A stretch of DNA of 9,193 bases, from contig CAMLDJ010000216.1 of assembly GCA_946478755.1 (NCBI GenBank), positions 1 to 9,193 of the forward strand. Reading direction: 5' to 3'. The position numbers and the translations under genes are program-made. The stretch comes from an uncultured Pedobacter sp. GTDB taxonomy: Bacteria > Bacteroidota > Bacteroidia > Sphingobacteriales > Sphingobacteriaceae. Below are positions 1 to 5,793 of this stretch, in pieces (the stretch's first letter is position 1; every line of letters starts with the position of its first letter). The notes under the pieces were generated by a model that was not told the origin of the DNA, ran no database searches, and saw only the letters and a list, made by a program, of their open reading frames with translations.

Positions 1-630
1 CTGGGCGATAAAGTCATTGATCTTTCCTGTTTTTTCGGGGCCTGACCCATTCTCGATGACATGGACGATAAGCAGCTCTGCATTGAATGCCGCCGCCAGC
101 CCCACAAGGGACTGAATGGCCTCGAAGTCTGTTGTGCTCAAATCGGTTGCGAACGCGATCTTGGTAAGGGGGCTGAATTTTATATTTTTGGGTATGAGCA
201 TCAGGGGTAGCTGCGCAGCATCTATCATGTCTCTGGTACTGCTGCCTAGAAAAAACCTCCGCATATCCCCTGCACCGGAAAGCCCCATCACTGCCAGATT
301 AACCCTGGCGGTCAGAACTGCTTCGCGGACAAGATCCGAGAGGTCACCCACCTCTGCTTTTACAGAAACTTTGGGAAACCCTTTACCGGGAAGACTGTTG
401 GCATCTACGATCAGATTAGCAAAGTCTTTCAGCGCTCTTTTGCTCTGGCTAATGACCGAATCATAGTCCATTGGCCATACCATTCCACCTGGGATGGGCT
501 GCGAGAGTGGAACGGTAACGGCATTGCAAAGTACCAGGTTAGCCTTAACCCTTTTTGCAAGTTCAAATGCATAGCGTGATGCATTTTCAGCAGATTCCGA
601 AAAATCGGTCAAAGCAAGTATTGTTTTCAT
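1..630 (-). CDS. Universal stress protein, tandem UspA domains (C-terminal part beyond window)
   Basis: This partial gene has its ATG at 628-630 and stays open to base 1, giving 210 visible residues. The N-terminus (MKTILALTDFSESAENA) is the typical first strand and helix of a UspA domain. The first domain covers about residues 1-148 and carries a complete G-x2-G-x9-G-S nucleotide-binding motif at residues 116-130, so ATP binding is likely. A second domain starts near residue 156 (TKIAFATDLS) and is cut by the window edge; tandem Usp proteins of this type are usually about 270-290 residues. Such cytoplasmic proteins are induced in growth arrest and energy or oxygen stress; the exact role here is unknown. 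There is no clear Shine-Dalgarno sequence, as is common in Bacteroidota. It lies 197 bases downstream of the ATPase gene but has its own candidate promoter with an FNR-like site, so it is probably also transcribed alone. Confidence 0.93.
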   Translation of the reverse strand, partial: MKTILALTDFSESAENASRYAFELAKRVKANLVLCNAVTVPLSQPIPGGMVWPMDYDSVISQSKRALKDFANLIVDANSLPGKGFPKVSVKAEVGDLSDLVREAVLTARVNLAVMGLSGAGDMRRFFLGSSTRDMIDAAQLPLMLIPKNIKFSPLTKIAFATDLSTTDFEAIQSLVGLAAAFNAELLIVHVIENGSGPEKTGKINDFIAQ

Positions 631-660
631 GGTCTGGATATTTATCAATTTTTAGCTGCT

Positions 661-672
661 GGGCAACTGCCC
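661..672 (-). other. Short GC-rich inverted repeat in the presumed usp leader
   Basis: GGGCAACTGCCC forms a four-base-pair GC stem with a four-base loop, 31-42 bases upstream of the usp start codon. If the promoter at 691-733 is right, this sequence would be transcribed in the 5' leader and might form a small RNA hairpin. No function can be assigned. Confidence 0.2.
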
Positions 673-690
673 GGCCATGCAATATGCGCC

Positions 691-733
691 CAAGTTCAGA
701 ATTTGTCCTTTTTCCGGCGATGATATTTATCAT
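691..733 (-). promoter_or_regulatory. Candidate FNR-like activated promoter of the tandem usp gene
   Basis: A perfect palindrome ATGAT-ATTT-ATCAT lies at 720-733, matching the FNR/DNR-type architecture TTGAT-N4-ATCAA except at the outermost base pair. On the minus strand a -7-like element TGAACTTG (4 of 6 positions of TAnnTTTG) lies at 691-698, its centre 32 bases from the palindrome centre. The predicted transcription start is near 687, giving a leader of about 57 bases. The palindrome is clear; the -7 element is weak on its own and is supported mainly by the same spacing at other promoters in the window. Confidence 0.5.
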
Positions 734-827
734 ACCTGAATATGTTTTTGATCAGTGGAGCAGATTCAAAACCGATATATCTTGATGATAGGAGTTCCCA
801 GCAGACTAAACCTGGGCTTTATTTTTA

Positions 828-3329
828 TTACTTAGATGCCCTACTTCTCCATTTGACAAGTTCAAACCATACAACAGAAACAAACCCTAAGACAATGCTA
901 ATCAAGAGTCTGGATAAACTAAGAGACTGAAATCCGAAAAACGATGCCAAGGGCGGTAAGTAAATCAACGCACCTGAAATAGCAATGGTAATGGCTATAA
1001 TAATGGGTACAAGGTTATTCTTATACCGTATGGTAGTAAAAAGCGAGTAGAAAAACGAGCGGTTGACCAGCGTGAGCGATATATTTGCGGATATCAGGCA
1101 GCTGAACACCATGGTGCGGGTGATGGATTCATCAGCACTGTCATTTATCGCATACTGATATGCCGCAAGGGTTCCCGCAGTAATGAATAACCCCTGAATG
1201 ATGCTTATGGATAGTTCTTTCCAGTCAAAGAAGGTAGAAGTCAGGGGTCTGGGTTTTTGCAGCATTGTATTTTTCTCGATCGGCTCATTCTCATAGATTA
1301 TAGAACAGGTGGGGCCCATAATGAGCTCTAAAAAGATGATATGAACAGGCGAGAAAATATTGGGATAAATCCAGCCCATTGCCAACGGTATAAACACGGT
1401 TAATATAATGGGAATATGAATGGATATAATATACTGTATAGCCTTTTTTAGATTTGCATAAATGCGCCTGCCCATCGCCACCGCATCCACCATCTTGGAT
1501 AAATCGTCCTCGAGCAATATCAATGAGGCCGCCTGCTTGGCAATTTCAGTTCCTTTTTTACCCATGGCGATACCAATATGTGCAGCTTTCAATGCAGGTC
1601 CGTCATTCACCCCGTCACCGGTCATGGCTACTATTTCTTTATTGGCTTTAATGGCATTGATGATTTTTAGCTTGGCCTCAGGAAACATTCGGGTAAAAAT
1701 ATTTACGGATTTAACTTTTTCACCAAGCTGTGCTAAGGAGAGCGACATCAGCTCATCGCCGCCTATACAATCTTCAGCACCCCTGAAACCAATTTGCTTT
1801 GCAATGGCGCCTGTGGTTTGTGCATTATCGCCTGTGATAATCTTAACAGAAATACCCGCAGCGTAAAAGGCATCCAGTACAGCGCTGATGTTTTTCTTTG
1901 GCGGATCATAGAAAGCAAGGAGACCTTTAAATGAAAATTCATATTCCTGCTGGTTTTTTGGAAAATTATTCCCTTCAAAGCTCGCCTCTCCTACCGCCAA
2001 AACGCGGTAACCTTCTTTAGCTAAAGAAAAAATCGCTTCATTGACGTTCTGTTTTTGGATCCCGCTGAGGTGACTTACCATCATAAGCGCTTCCGGAGCC
2101 CCTTTAGCTGAGATAATCCGCTGTCCATGGGAATTTTCAAACAGGTGGGTCATCATCGGGGGCTTCCCTCCCAGCGGATACTCATGAATCATATGGAATT
2201 CTGCGCGCTCATCTTTTGCTGAATTTTTCAGATAGGCATCATGTAGGGCGACTTCCATCGGATCGAAAGGTATGGGTTCACTGGCCCACATGCCCAGGGT
2301 TAAGATTTCCTGGCTGGCCGAATCGAATAGATGATCTTCTACATCACAGATTTGATTGGTCTGCAGGGCATATATTTTTGTCAGGCTCATCCTGTTCTCG
2401 GTCAGGGTTCCGGTTTTATCGGTACAAATAATTGAGGCACTGCCAAGGGTCTCAACGGTTTTCATTTGCTTGACGATGATCCCCATGTTCATCATACGCC
2501 AGGCACCCAATGCCATAAAGGTTGTAAATGCCACCGGAATTTCTTCCGGCAAAATGCTCATTGCCAGTGTCAGGGCTTTGATCAGGCTGTCCAAAATATG
2601 CGGAAAGCGGAGGTAGTTTATTAACCACACGGCGAGGAATACAATCCCACCAACCATTACCATTTTTTTAACAAAACTGTTTATCTGCAGCTCAAGTGGT
2701 GTTTTTTCTTCTTTTATAGACTCCAGGCTTTTCCCGATCCTGCCCAGTTGGGTTTTATTTCCGATAGCCTGTACCGTGGCAATAGCAAGGCCGCTTGCAA
2801 CGGTGGTTCCGTGAAAAATTAAATTTCCGTCTGAAGAGCTGTCTTTATAAACAGCCAGAGATTCACCGGTGAGTACGCTTTCATTAACAGAGAAATCATT
2901 AGCATGAACAATCACTGCGTCAGCCGTTATTGATTTCCCTTCTTCAACCATCAGGTAATCCCCGATAACGAGATCCGCTGAGCTTATCTCCTGCACCTCC
3001 CCGTTTCTAATCACACTGCATTTGGGTTGCGAAAAATCCTGTAATTTTTTCAGGGCGTTTCGGCTCCGCGAATCCTGAAAGAGTGAGATGGTTGCAACAA
3101 TTACTACTGCAAGGAAAAGAAAAATACCATCACCAGGTTTTCCGGTGAGAAAATAAATCAGGGAAGCGGCCAACAACAAGATAACCATTGGCTCCTTTAT
3201 GATTCTTTTCAGGGCATCCAGGAAGGCGTTTTCCTTTTTATAGGACAAGACATTTCTGCCGTACTTTTCCCGGGAGGCTTTTACCTGAATATCGCTCAAA
3301 CCGCTAAGCCCAAAAGTATTGATCTTCAT
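828..3329 (-). CDS. P-type cation-transporting ATPase (P2-like), ion unknown
   Basis: This complete 833-residue ion pump contains all catalytic landmarks. It has an N-terminal cation-ATPase domain (residues about 5-60), actuator loop TGES at 154-157, the M4 motif PEEIP at 261-265, and the phosphorylation motif DKTGTLT with Asp304. The nucleotide-binding domain includes KGAPE at 409-413, followed by TGDN at 499-502 and the hinge GDGVND at 571-576. About six C-terminal helices run from residue 630 to 824. The domain order and length match bacterial Ca2+-ATPase-like P2 pumps. However, M4 reads PEEIP rather than PEGLP, and the M6 segment (ELIMGPTCSIIYENEP) appears to lack the acidic residue equivalent to SERCA Asp800, so calcium should not be assumed. 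It has no heavy-metal-binding N-terminal domain, which argues against CopA/ZntA types. It lies 173 bases downstream of the HTH gene and may be cotranscribed with it. Only a half FNR-like site (ATGAT at 3391-3395) is seen directly upstream. Confidence 0.93.
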   Translation of the reverse strand: MKINTFGLSGLSDIQVKASREKYGRNVLSYKKENAFLDALKRIIKEPMVILLLAASLIYFLTGKPGDGIFLFLAVVIVATISLFQDSRSRNALKKLQDFSQPKCSVIRNGEVQEISSADLVIGDYLMVEEGKSITADAVIVHANDFSVNESVLTGESLAVYKDSSSDGNLIFHGTTVASGLAIATVQAIGNKTQLGRIGKSLESIKEEKTPLELQINSFVKKMVMVGGIVFLAVWLINYLRFPHILDSLIKALTLAMSILPEEIPVAFTTFMALGAWRMMNMGIIVKQMKTVETLGSASIICTDKTGTLTENRMSLTKIYALQTNQICDVEDHLFDSASQEILTLGMWASEPIPFDPMEVALHDAYLKNSAKDERAEFHMIHEYPLGGKPPMMTHLFENSHGQRIISAKGAPEALMMVSHLSGIQKQNVNEAIFSLAKEGYRVLAVGEASFEGNNFPKNQQEYEFSFKGLLAFYDPPKKNISAVLDAFYAAGISVKIITGDNAQTTGAIAKQIGFRGAEDCIGGDELMSLSLAQLGEKVKSVNIFTRMFPEAKLKIINAIKANKEIVAMTGDGVNDGPALKAAHIGIAMGKKGTEIAKQAASLILLEDDLSKMVDAVAMGRRIYANLKKAIQYIISIHIPIILTVFIPLAMGWIYPNIFSPVHIIFLELIMGPTCSIIYENEPIEKNTMLQKPRPLTSTFFDWKELSISIIQGLFITAGTLAAYQYAINDSADESITRTMVFSCLISANISLTLVNRSFFYSLFTTIRYKNNLVPIIIAITIAISGALIYLPPLASFFGFQSLSLSRLLISIVLGFVSVVWFELVKWRSRASK

Positions 3330-3502
3330 TATCAGTGAATTATTTTTGCAACGTTTTATAACACTATTTTAGTTCAATCAAAAAAAATCCATGATCGATT
3401 TTACCCACTGCTCTTCAGATATTAAAGAAGCGAAAGAAGAAATATTAACCTAAAAGCAGAATAAGCATGATGAGATTGAAAAGAAGGGCGTTCAGGGGAT
3501 AT

Positions 3503-3874
3503 TCACCAAACCTTGACACATTTTTTTTGTATTTTTTTATTTATTAATACCCCATTATATTTTTCCAATAATCTGATGTAGCGCGCTATCCAGTATCTGA
3601 CTTCCGCATCTTCTGCGATTGACGAAACGGATATATCTAATTCGGGCTCAATAGATTGAACCGAGAACCCGTAAATTTCCTCTAAAGCCATAACAGAGTT
3701 TACTCCAATGGTATTTTCAATCTTTACAATGGTCAAAGCATCAAGATTTTCTTCCTTGAACCATTGATATACCGTTGGACGCGATACTTTTAATTTACGC
3801 GCCAGTTTTGATATTCCAAAACCACTCCGGCGTACACTCCGTTCCAGCAGAGCCCCGTAATTTTTGATCATCAT
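3503..3874 (-). CDS. Small helix-turn-helix DNA-binding protein
   Basis: This is a probable transcriptional regulator of 123 residues from the ATG at 3872-3874 (or from the adjacent ATG at 3869-3871). A frame of 140 residues is open from the ATG at 3923-3925. I prefer the inner start because a perfect -7 element (TAAATTTG at 3928-3935) would begin the transcript at about the outer ATG. Residues GISKLARKLKVSRPTVYQW form a clear helix-turn-helix close to the N-terminus, with Ser-Arg-Pro-Thr at the start of the recognition helix as in XRE/Cro-like domains. The C-terminal half has no domain that I recognise; it contains a charged helical stretch and ends in a lysine-rich tail. No ligand pocket or receiver domain is visible. 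It is immediately upstream of the ATPase gene on the same strand, so it may share a transcript with it. Its targets are unknown. Confidence 0.75.
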   Translation of the reverse strand: MMIKNYGALLERSVRRSGFGISKLARKLKVSRPTVYQWFKEENLDALTIVKIENTIGVNSVMALEEIYGFSVQSIEPELDISVSSIAEDAEVRYWIARYIRLLEKYNGVLINKKIQKKCVKVW

Positions 3875-3927
3875 TTTTACTGATTTTGATTTAGCTGCCT
3901 TAGCCCATAACAAAAGGTATGTCATTT

Positions 3928-3971
3928 CAAATTTATCACTTGAGTAAAAAAGAAAATATGACCTAAGTCAT
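3928..3971 (-). promoter_or_regulatory. FNR-like palindrome plus consensus -7 element (promoter of the HTH gene)
   Basis: This is the best promoter in the window. The palindrome ATGAC-CTAA-GTCAT lies at 3958-3971, and the minus-strand element TAAATTTG at 3928-3935 matches the Bacteroidota -7 consensus TAnnTTTG at all six positions. The centres are 33 bases apart. Transcription would begin near 3924, giving a leader of about 50 bases to the inner ATG. The palindrome could instead be an operator for the HTH protein itself, but identical architecture at unrelated genes nearby favours a shared CRP/FNR-family factor. Confidence 0.6.
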
Positions 3972-4013
3972 TATAATAGATGATTTTGATACAAAGAGCT
4001 TTACCCAGCAGTT

Positions 4014-4039
4014 ATAAGCTCCGCAAAACCGGAGATTAT
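4014..4039 (-). terminator. Hairpin downstream of the HdeD-like gene, possible terminator
   Basis: Arms at 4014-4023 and 4030-4039 pair over ten positions with one mismatch (the core CTCCG/CGGAG is perfect) around a six-base loop. It lies 61-86 bases past the stop codon of the HdeD-like gene. No uridine tract follows on the minus strand, so an intrinsic terminator is only a possibility; it could also be an RNA-stabilising 3' hairpin. Confidence 0.3.
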
Positions 4040-4099
4040 CTCAGCAGGCTATTTTTCAGATACATTTTAAATCGGCAATTTGCTTCAGATTTAACAAAA

Positions 4100-4663
4100 T
4101 TAGCTAAGCGCATTTGCAGACTTGAATAACCTAAGCGAAAAAAAGATTCTCAACAGGCCTGAGGTAATAAATAAAAGGGCCATCCAGGAGACAATGTTGA
4201 TCATGCCCATAAGCGGATTATCAAGGATTAAAAAAGAAAAAATGAGGATAACCAGGCCAGGTATTAGAAAGATAATCCAATGCCGACCTGAATATGCTGC
4301 AGTACCTAACGACCTTCCTATTTCCATAAAACCCCTTAACAGTAACCAAATTCCAATCAAAACAGGTAAAAGGATCATGGTGAGCATAGGGAAATAAAAC
4401 AGGTAAGCTGCTAATGCAATATCTATGATTGCCCCGCTCAATAGCCATAACCAACCTGAAATCCTTCTGCGAAATGTAAATGCCAGATATAAATGAAAAA
4501 AACCAGATAAACATAAGCCCGTGGCCAAGATTAGGCTTAATGAGAAGTATGCCTCTGATGGGCTTATGAGTACATAAATCCCTATAAGTATCATCATTAT
4601 TCCTGAAATCAACATCATCGGAAGAATTGGCCTTATACCCTTTATTGAATGTTCCTTTTTCAT
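4100..4663 (-). CDS. HdeD/DUF308 family six-helix membrane protein
   Basis: This is a complete 187-residue integral membrane protein. Six hydrophobic segments can be read at about residues 13-33, 40-62, 69-90, 93-113, 129-148 and 153-176. They are separated by short charged loops such as FRRRISGW after helix 2 and RGFMEIGRSL after helix 4. This repeated three-helix layout and length fit the HdeD (DUF308) family, named for an Escherichia coli inner-membrane protein linked to acid resistance at high cell density; the molecular activity is unknown. The ATG at 4661-4663 has no Shine-Dalgarno sequence. A minus-strand element AATTTTTG at 4737-4744 (5 of 6 positions of TAnnTTTG) could be its -7 box, with a leader of about 70 bases. 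No correctly spaced FNR-like palindrome accompanies it. It is divergent from the second usp gene. Confidence 0.85.
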   Translation of the reverse strand: MKKEHSIKGIRPILPMMLISGIMMILIGIYVLISPSEAYFSLSLILATGLCLSGFFHLYLAFTFRRRISGWLWLLSGAIIDIALAAYLFYFPMLTMILLPVLIGIWLLLRGFMEIGRSLGTAAYSGRHWIIFLIPGLVILIFSFLILDNPLMGMINIVSWMALLFITSGLLRIFFSLRLFKSANALS

Positions 4664-4880
4664 AATTTATAGATTTTAAGCCCCTGGTATCGAAGAAATA
4701 TGCATAATGAAGCTGGAGTATATACTTTAAGTCTTCCAAAAATTGAATACTGAAAAAATCCAGAATGGCGGTCACAATATTTACAGCGCAAATAACCCTT
4801 TGACAGGTCATGATGAATTACCGAGGTTTTCGAAAAATCTTGAACCGTATACAAAATTACAGCATCTGCCCGGAACAGTT

Positions 4881-4922
4881 ATGATTCCAATCAACCTGCG
4901 GGATGATACTGGTCAGCATTTG
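4881..4922 (+). promoter_or_regulatory. Candidate FNR-like activated promoter of the second usp gene
   Basis: ATGAT-TCCA-ATCAA at 4881-4894 is an almost perfect palindrome with a TGAT-N4-ATCA core. A -7-like element AGCATTTG (the TTTG part is intact) lies at 4915-4922, its centre 31 bases downstream of the palindrome centre. The predicted transcription start is near 4926, about 40 bases before the chosen ATG. It overlaps a second palindrome at 4903-4916. Confidence 0.5.
4903..4916 (+). promoter_or_regulatory. Second FNR-like palindrome in the usp promoter
   Basis: ATGAT-ACTG-GTCAG has the TGAT-N4-GTCA form with one imperfect inner pair. Its centre is 22 bases downstream of the first palindrome, about two helical turns, so two dimers could sit on the same DNA face. 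It runs into the proposed -7 element, where binding would block rather than activate. Confidence 0.4.
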
Positions 4923-4956
4923 CAGCATTATTTTTAGCCATATTTATTTTATAAAC

Positions 4957-4960
4957 AGGA
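4957..4960 (+). promoter_or_regulatory. Shine-Dalgarno sequence that sets the usp start
   Basis: AGGA stands five bases before the ATG at 4966. It supports this start over the upstream in-frame ATG at 4903, which lies inside a proposed operator and ahead of the predicted transcription start. Confidence 0.6.
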
Positions 4961-4965
4961 AAATC

Positions 4966-5445
4966 ATGAACACCAAGAAAAAAACATCTGCAAAGATGAT
5001 CCTAATGCTTACAGAATTCAGCAACAGGGATAAAAACGCTACAGATGCAGCGCTAAAACTCGCTGCAAAACTTGGGCTGAACCTGATGCTTTTGCACGCC
5101 TACCCCTTAACAGGTAATGAGCAGTCGAGTGCCCAAATGGAGAACACTAAATACCTATCAGAGATCGACAGGCACTTTGAAAGTGAAAAGAAAAGGCTGC
5201 TGGAGCTATTAAAAATAAATCACGAGAGCAGTTTTCAGCCCATCATCAAAAGCTGTTCGGGTGAGGGCAGTTTATCTGACAACGTCTGCGGAATACTTGA
5301 AAAAGAAGATATCGTTATGATCGTTATGGGGGGACGTCCGGCAAGGAACAATGACTACCTTTTTTGCACAGAAATCGACGAGATACTCTATAAAACGCAT
5401 CGTCCGGTGCTCATTATTCCGGAAAAGATAGGCCTGGAGATTTAA
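4966..5445 (+). CDS. Single-domain universal stress protein with degenerate ATP motif
   Basis: This 159-residue protein begins at the ATG at 4966, chosen for its AGGA and because the longer frame from 4903 would add a hydrophobic, non-family leader. The fold signature is present: a beta-1 strand MILMLTEFSNRD at residues 11-22, a helix with repeated alanines, then the strand NLMLLHAYPLTG, and a C-terminal strand RPVLIIPE at 146-153. The nucleotide loop reads MGGRPARNNDYLFCTE after the beta-4 strand DIVMIVMGG. This does not fit G-x2-G-x9-G-(S/T), so ATP binding is doubtful and it may resemble the UspA-type proteins that do not bind ATP. It stands alone on the plus strand between minus-strand genes, with its own FNR-like regulated promoter. 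Its partner and effector are unknown. Confidence 0.88.
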   Translation: MNTKKKTSAKMILMLTEFSNRDKNATDAALKLAAKLGLNLMLLHAYPLTGNEQSSAQMENTKYLSEIDRHFESEKKRLLELLKINHESSFQPIIKSCSGEGSLSDNVCGILEKEDIVMIVMGGRPARNNDYLFCTEIDEILYKTHRPVLIIPEKIGLEI

Positions 5446-5569
5446 TTATTTGGGTAATAAGAAATTTAAGTCATTCTTTTAACAGCGAAGTCCCGGAAGA
5501 ATCCGCTGTCCACTCAGAACATAAAGATTCCAAACTAATGCTTCCCGCTGCGATTTGCAGGGATTTGAG

Positions 5570-5586
5570 AACTGTTGGCAACAGTT
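5570..5586. repeat. Perfect 17-base palindrome AACTGTTG-g-CAACAGTT
   Basis: Eight-base arms flank a single central base, the longest uninterrupted symmetry in the window beside the one at 7317-7334. It lies between two convergent gene ends. The one-base centre makes it a better DNA-protein site than an RNA hairpin, though with three to five unpaired bases it could also act in transcript termination. It has no relation to the TGAY-N4-RTCA set. Confidence 0.6.
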
Positions 5587-5611
5587 GTGCCTACAGCTCC
5601 TGCTTCAGCCT

Positions 5612-5707
5612 TTAAGCAATGGGAAGATGCCAGAATCCGGTTTTCTTTAACGGGAATGGCCTAAACTTTTTATCAAGCAGTTCAATCTTATCATAAAACA
5701 GGCCCAT
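5612..5707 (-). CDS. Possible very small protein, 31 codons
   Basis: An ATG at 5705-5707 opens a frame reading MGLFYDKIELLDKKFRPF and onward to a TAA at 5612-5614. The composition is protein-like and the start follows an A-rich stretch, which is how many Bacteroidota starts look. It begins 86 bases past the L,D-transpeptidase stop on the same strand. I do not recognise it, and a frame this short can occur by chance. Confidence 0.2.
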   Translation of the reverse strand: MGLFYDKIELLDKKFRPFPLKKTGFWHLPIA

Positions 5708-5793
5708 TTTGTTTATGCTTGTTTCTTTTCTGGGGCTGTTATCTATTTCTGTCAGAGGCAGATATCAGGGGGAAGCCCGTTCATCCGCTTCCG

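Larger units (their letters stand above)
4664..4965. other. Divergent intergenic region, 302 bases
   Basis: This gap separates the HdeD-like gene (minus) from the second usp gene (plus). It holds a possible -7 element for the HdeD-like gene at 4737-4744, a spacer-two palindrome TTGAC-AG-GTCAT at 4800-4811, and two FNR-like palindromes next to the usp promoter. A frame of 64 codons from a TTG at 4743 runs through it on the plus strand, but I do not call it a gene. Confidence 0.6.
5446..5793. other. Convergent intergenic region, 348 bases
   Basis: The second usp gene and the L,D-transpeptidase gene end towards each other here. The region holds a six-base-pair inverted repeat ACAGCG/CGCTGT at 5482-5509, a 17-base palindrome at 5570-5586, and a possible 31-codon minus-strand frame at 5612-5707. 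No larger open frame or recognisable gene remnant is visible, and no convincing uridine-tract terminator was found for either flanking gene. Confidence 0.6.

Noticed and set aside
797..816. Inverted repeat CCCAG/CTGGG followed on the plus strand by a T-rich stretch, like a terminator
   Set aside because: The T-rich side is on the plus strand, where there is no gene to terminate. For the minus-strand ATPase transcript no T tract follows the hairpin.
3391..3404. ATGAT half site upstream of the ATPase as an FNR-like operator
   Set aside because: The second arm matches at only two of five positions, and the nearest -7-like element is weak and spaced 35 bases away.
4221..4854. Minus-strand frames overlapping and preceding the HdeD-like gene
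   Set aside because: The long frame (4221-4811) overlaps the HdeD-like gene out of register and has no family features, while the HdeD frame shows six clear membrane helices.
4743..4937. Plus-strand frame of 64 codons upstream of the second usp gene
   Set aside because: It begins at TTG without a Shine-Dalgarno sequence, matches no family that I recognise, and overlaps both FNR-like palindromes and the proposed -7 element of the usp promoter, so regulatory DNA explains it better.
4903..4965. Hydrophobic 21-residue N-terminal extension of the second Usp as a membrane anchor
   Set aside because: Its ATG is inside an operator and before the predicted transcription start, while the ATG at 4966 has an AGGA at correct spacing and gives a normal cytoplasmic Usp.
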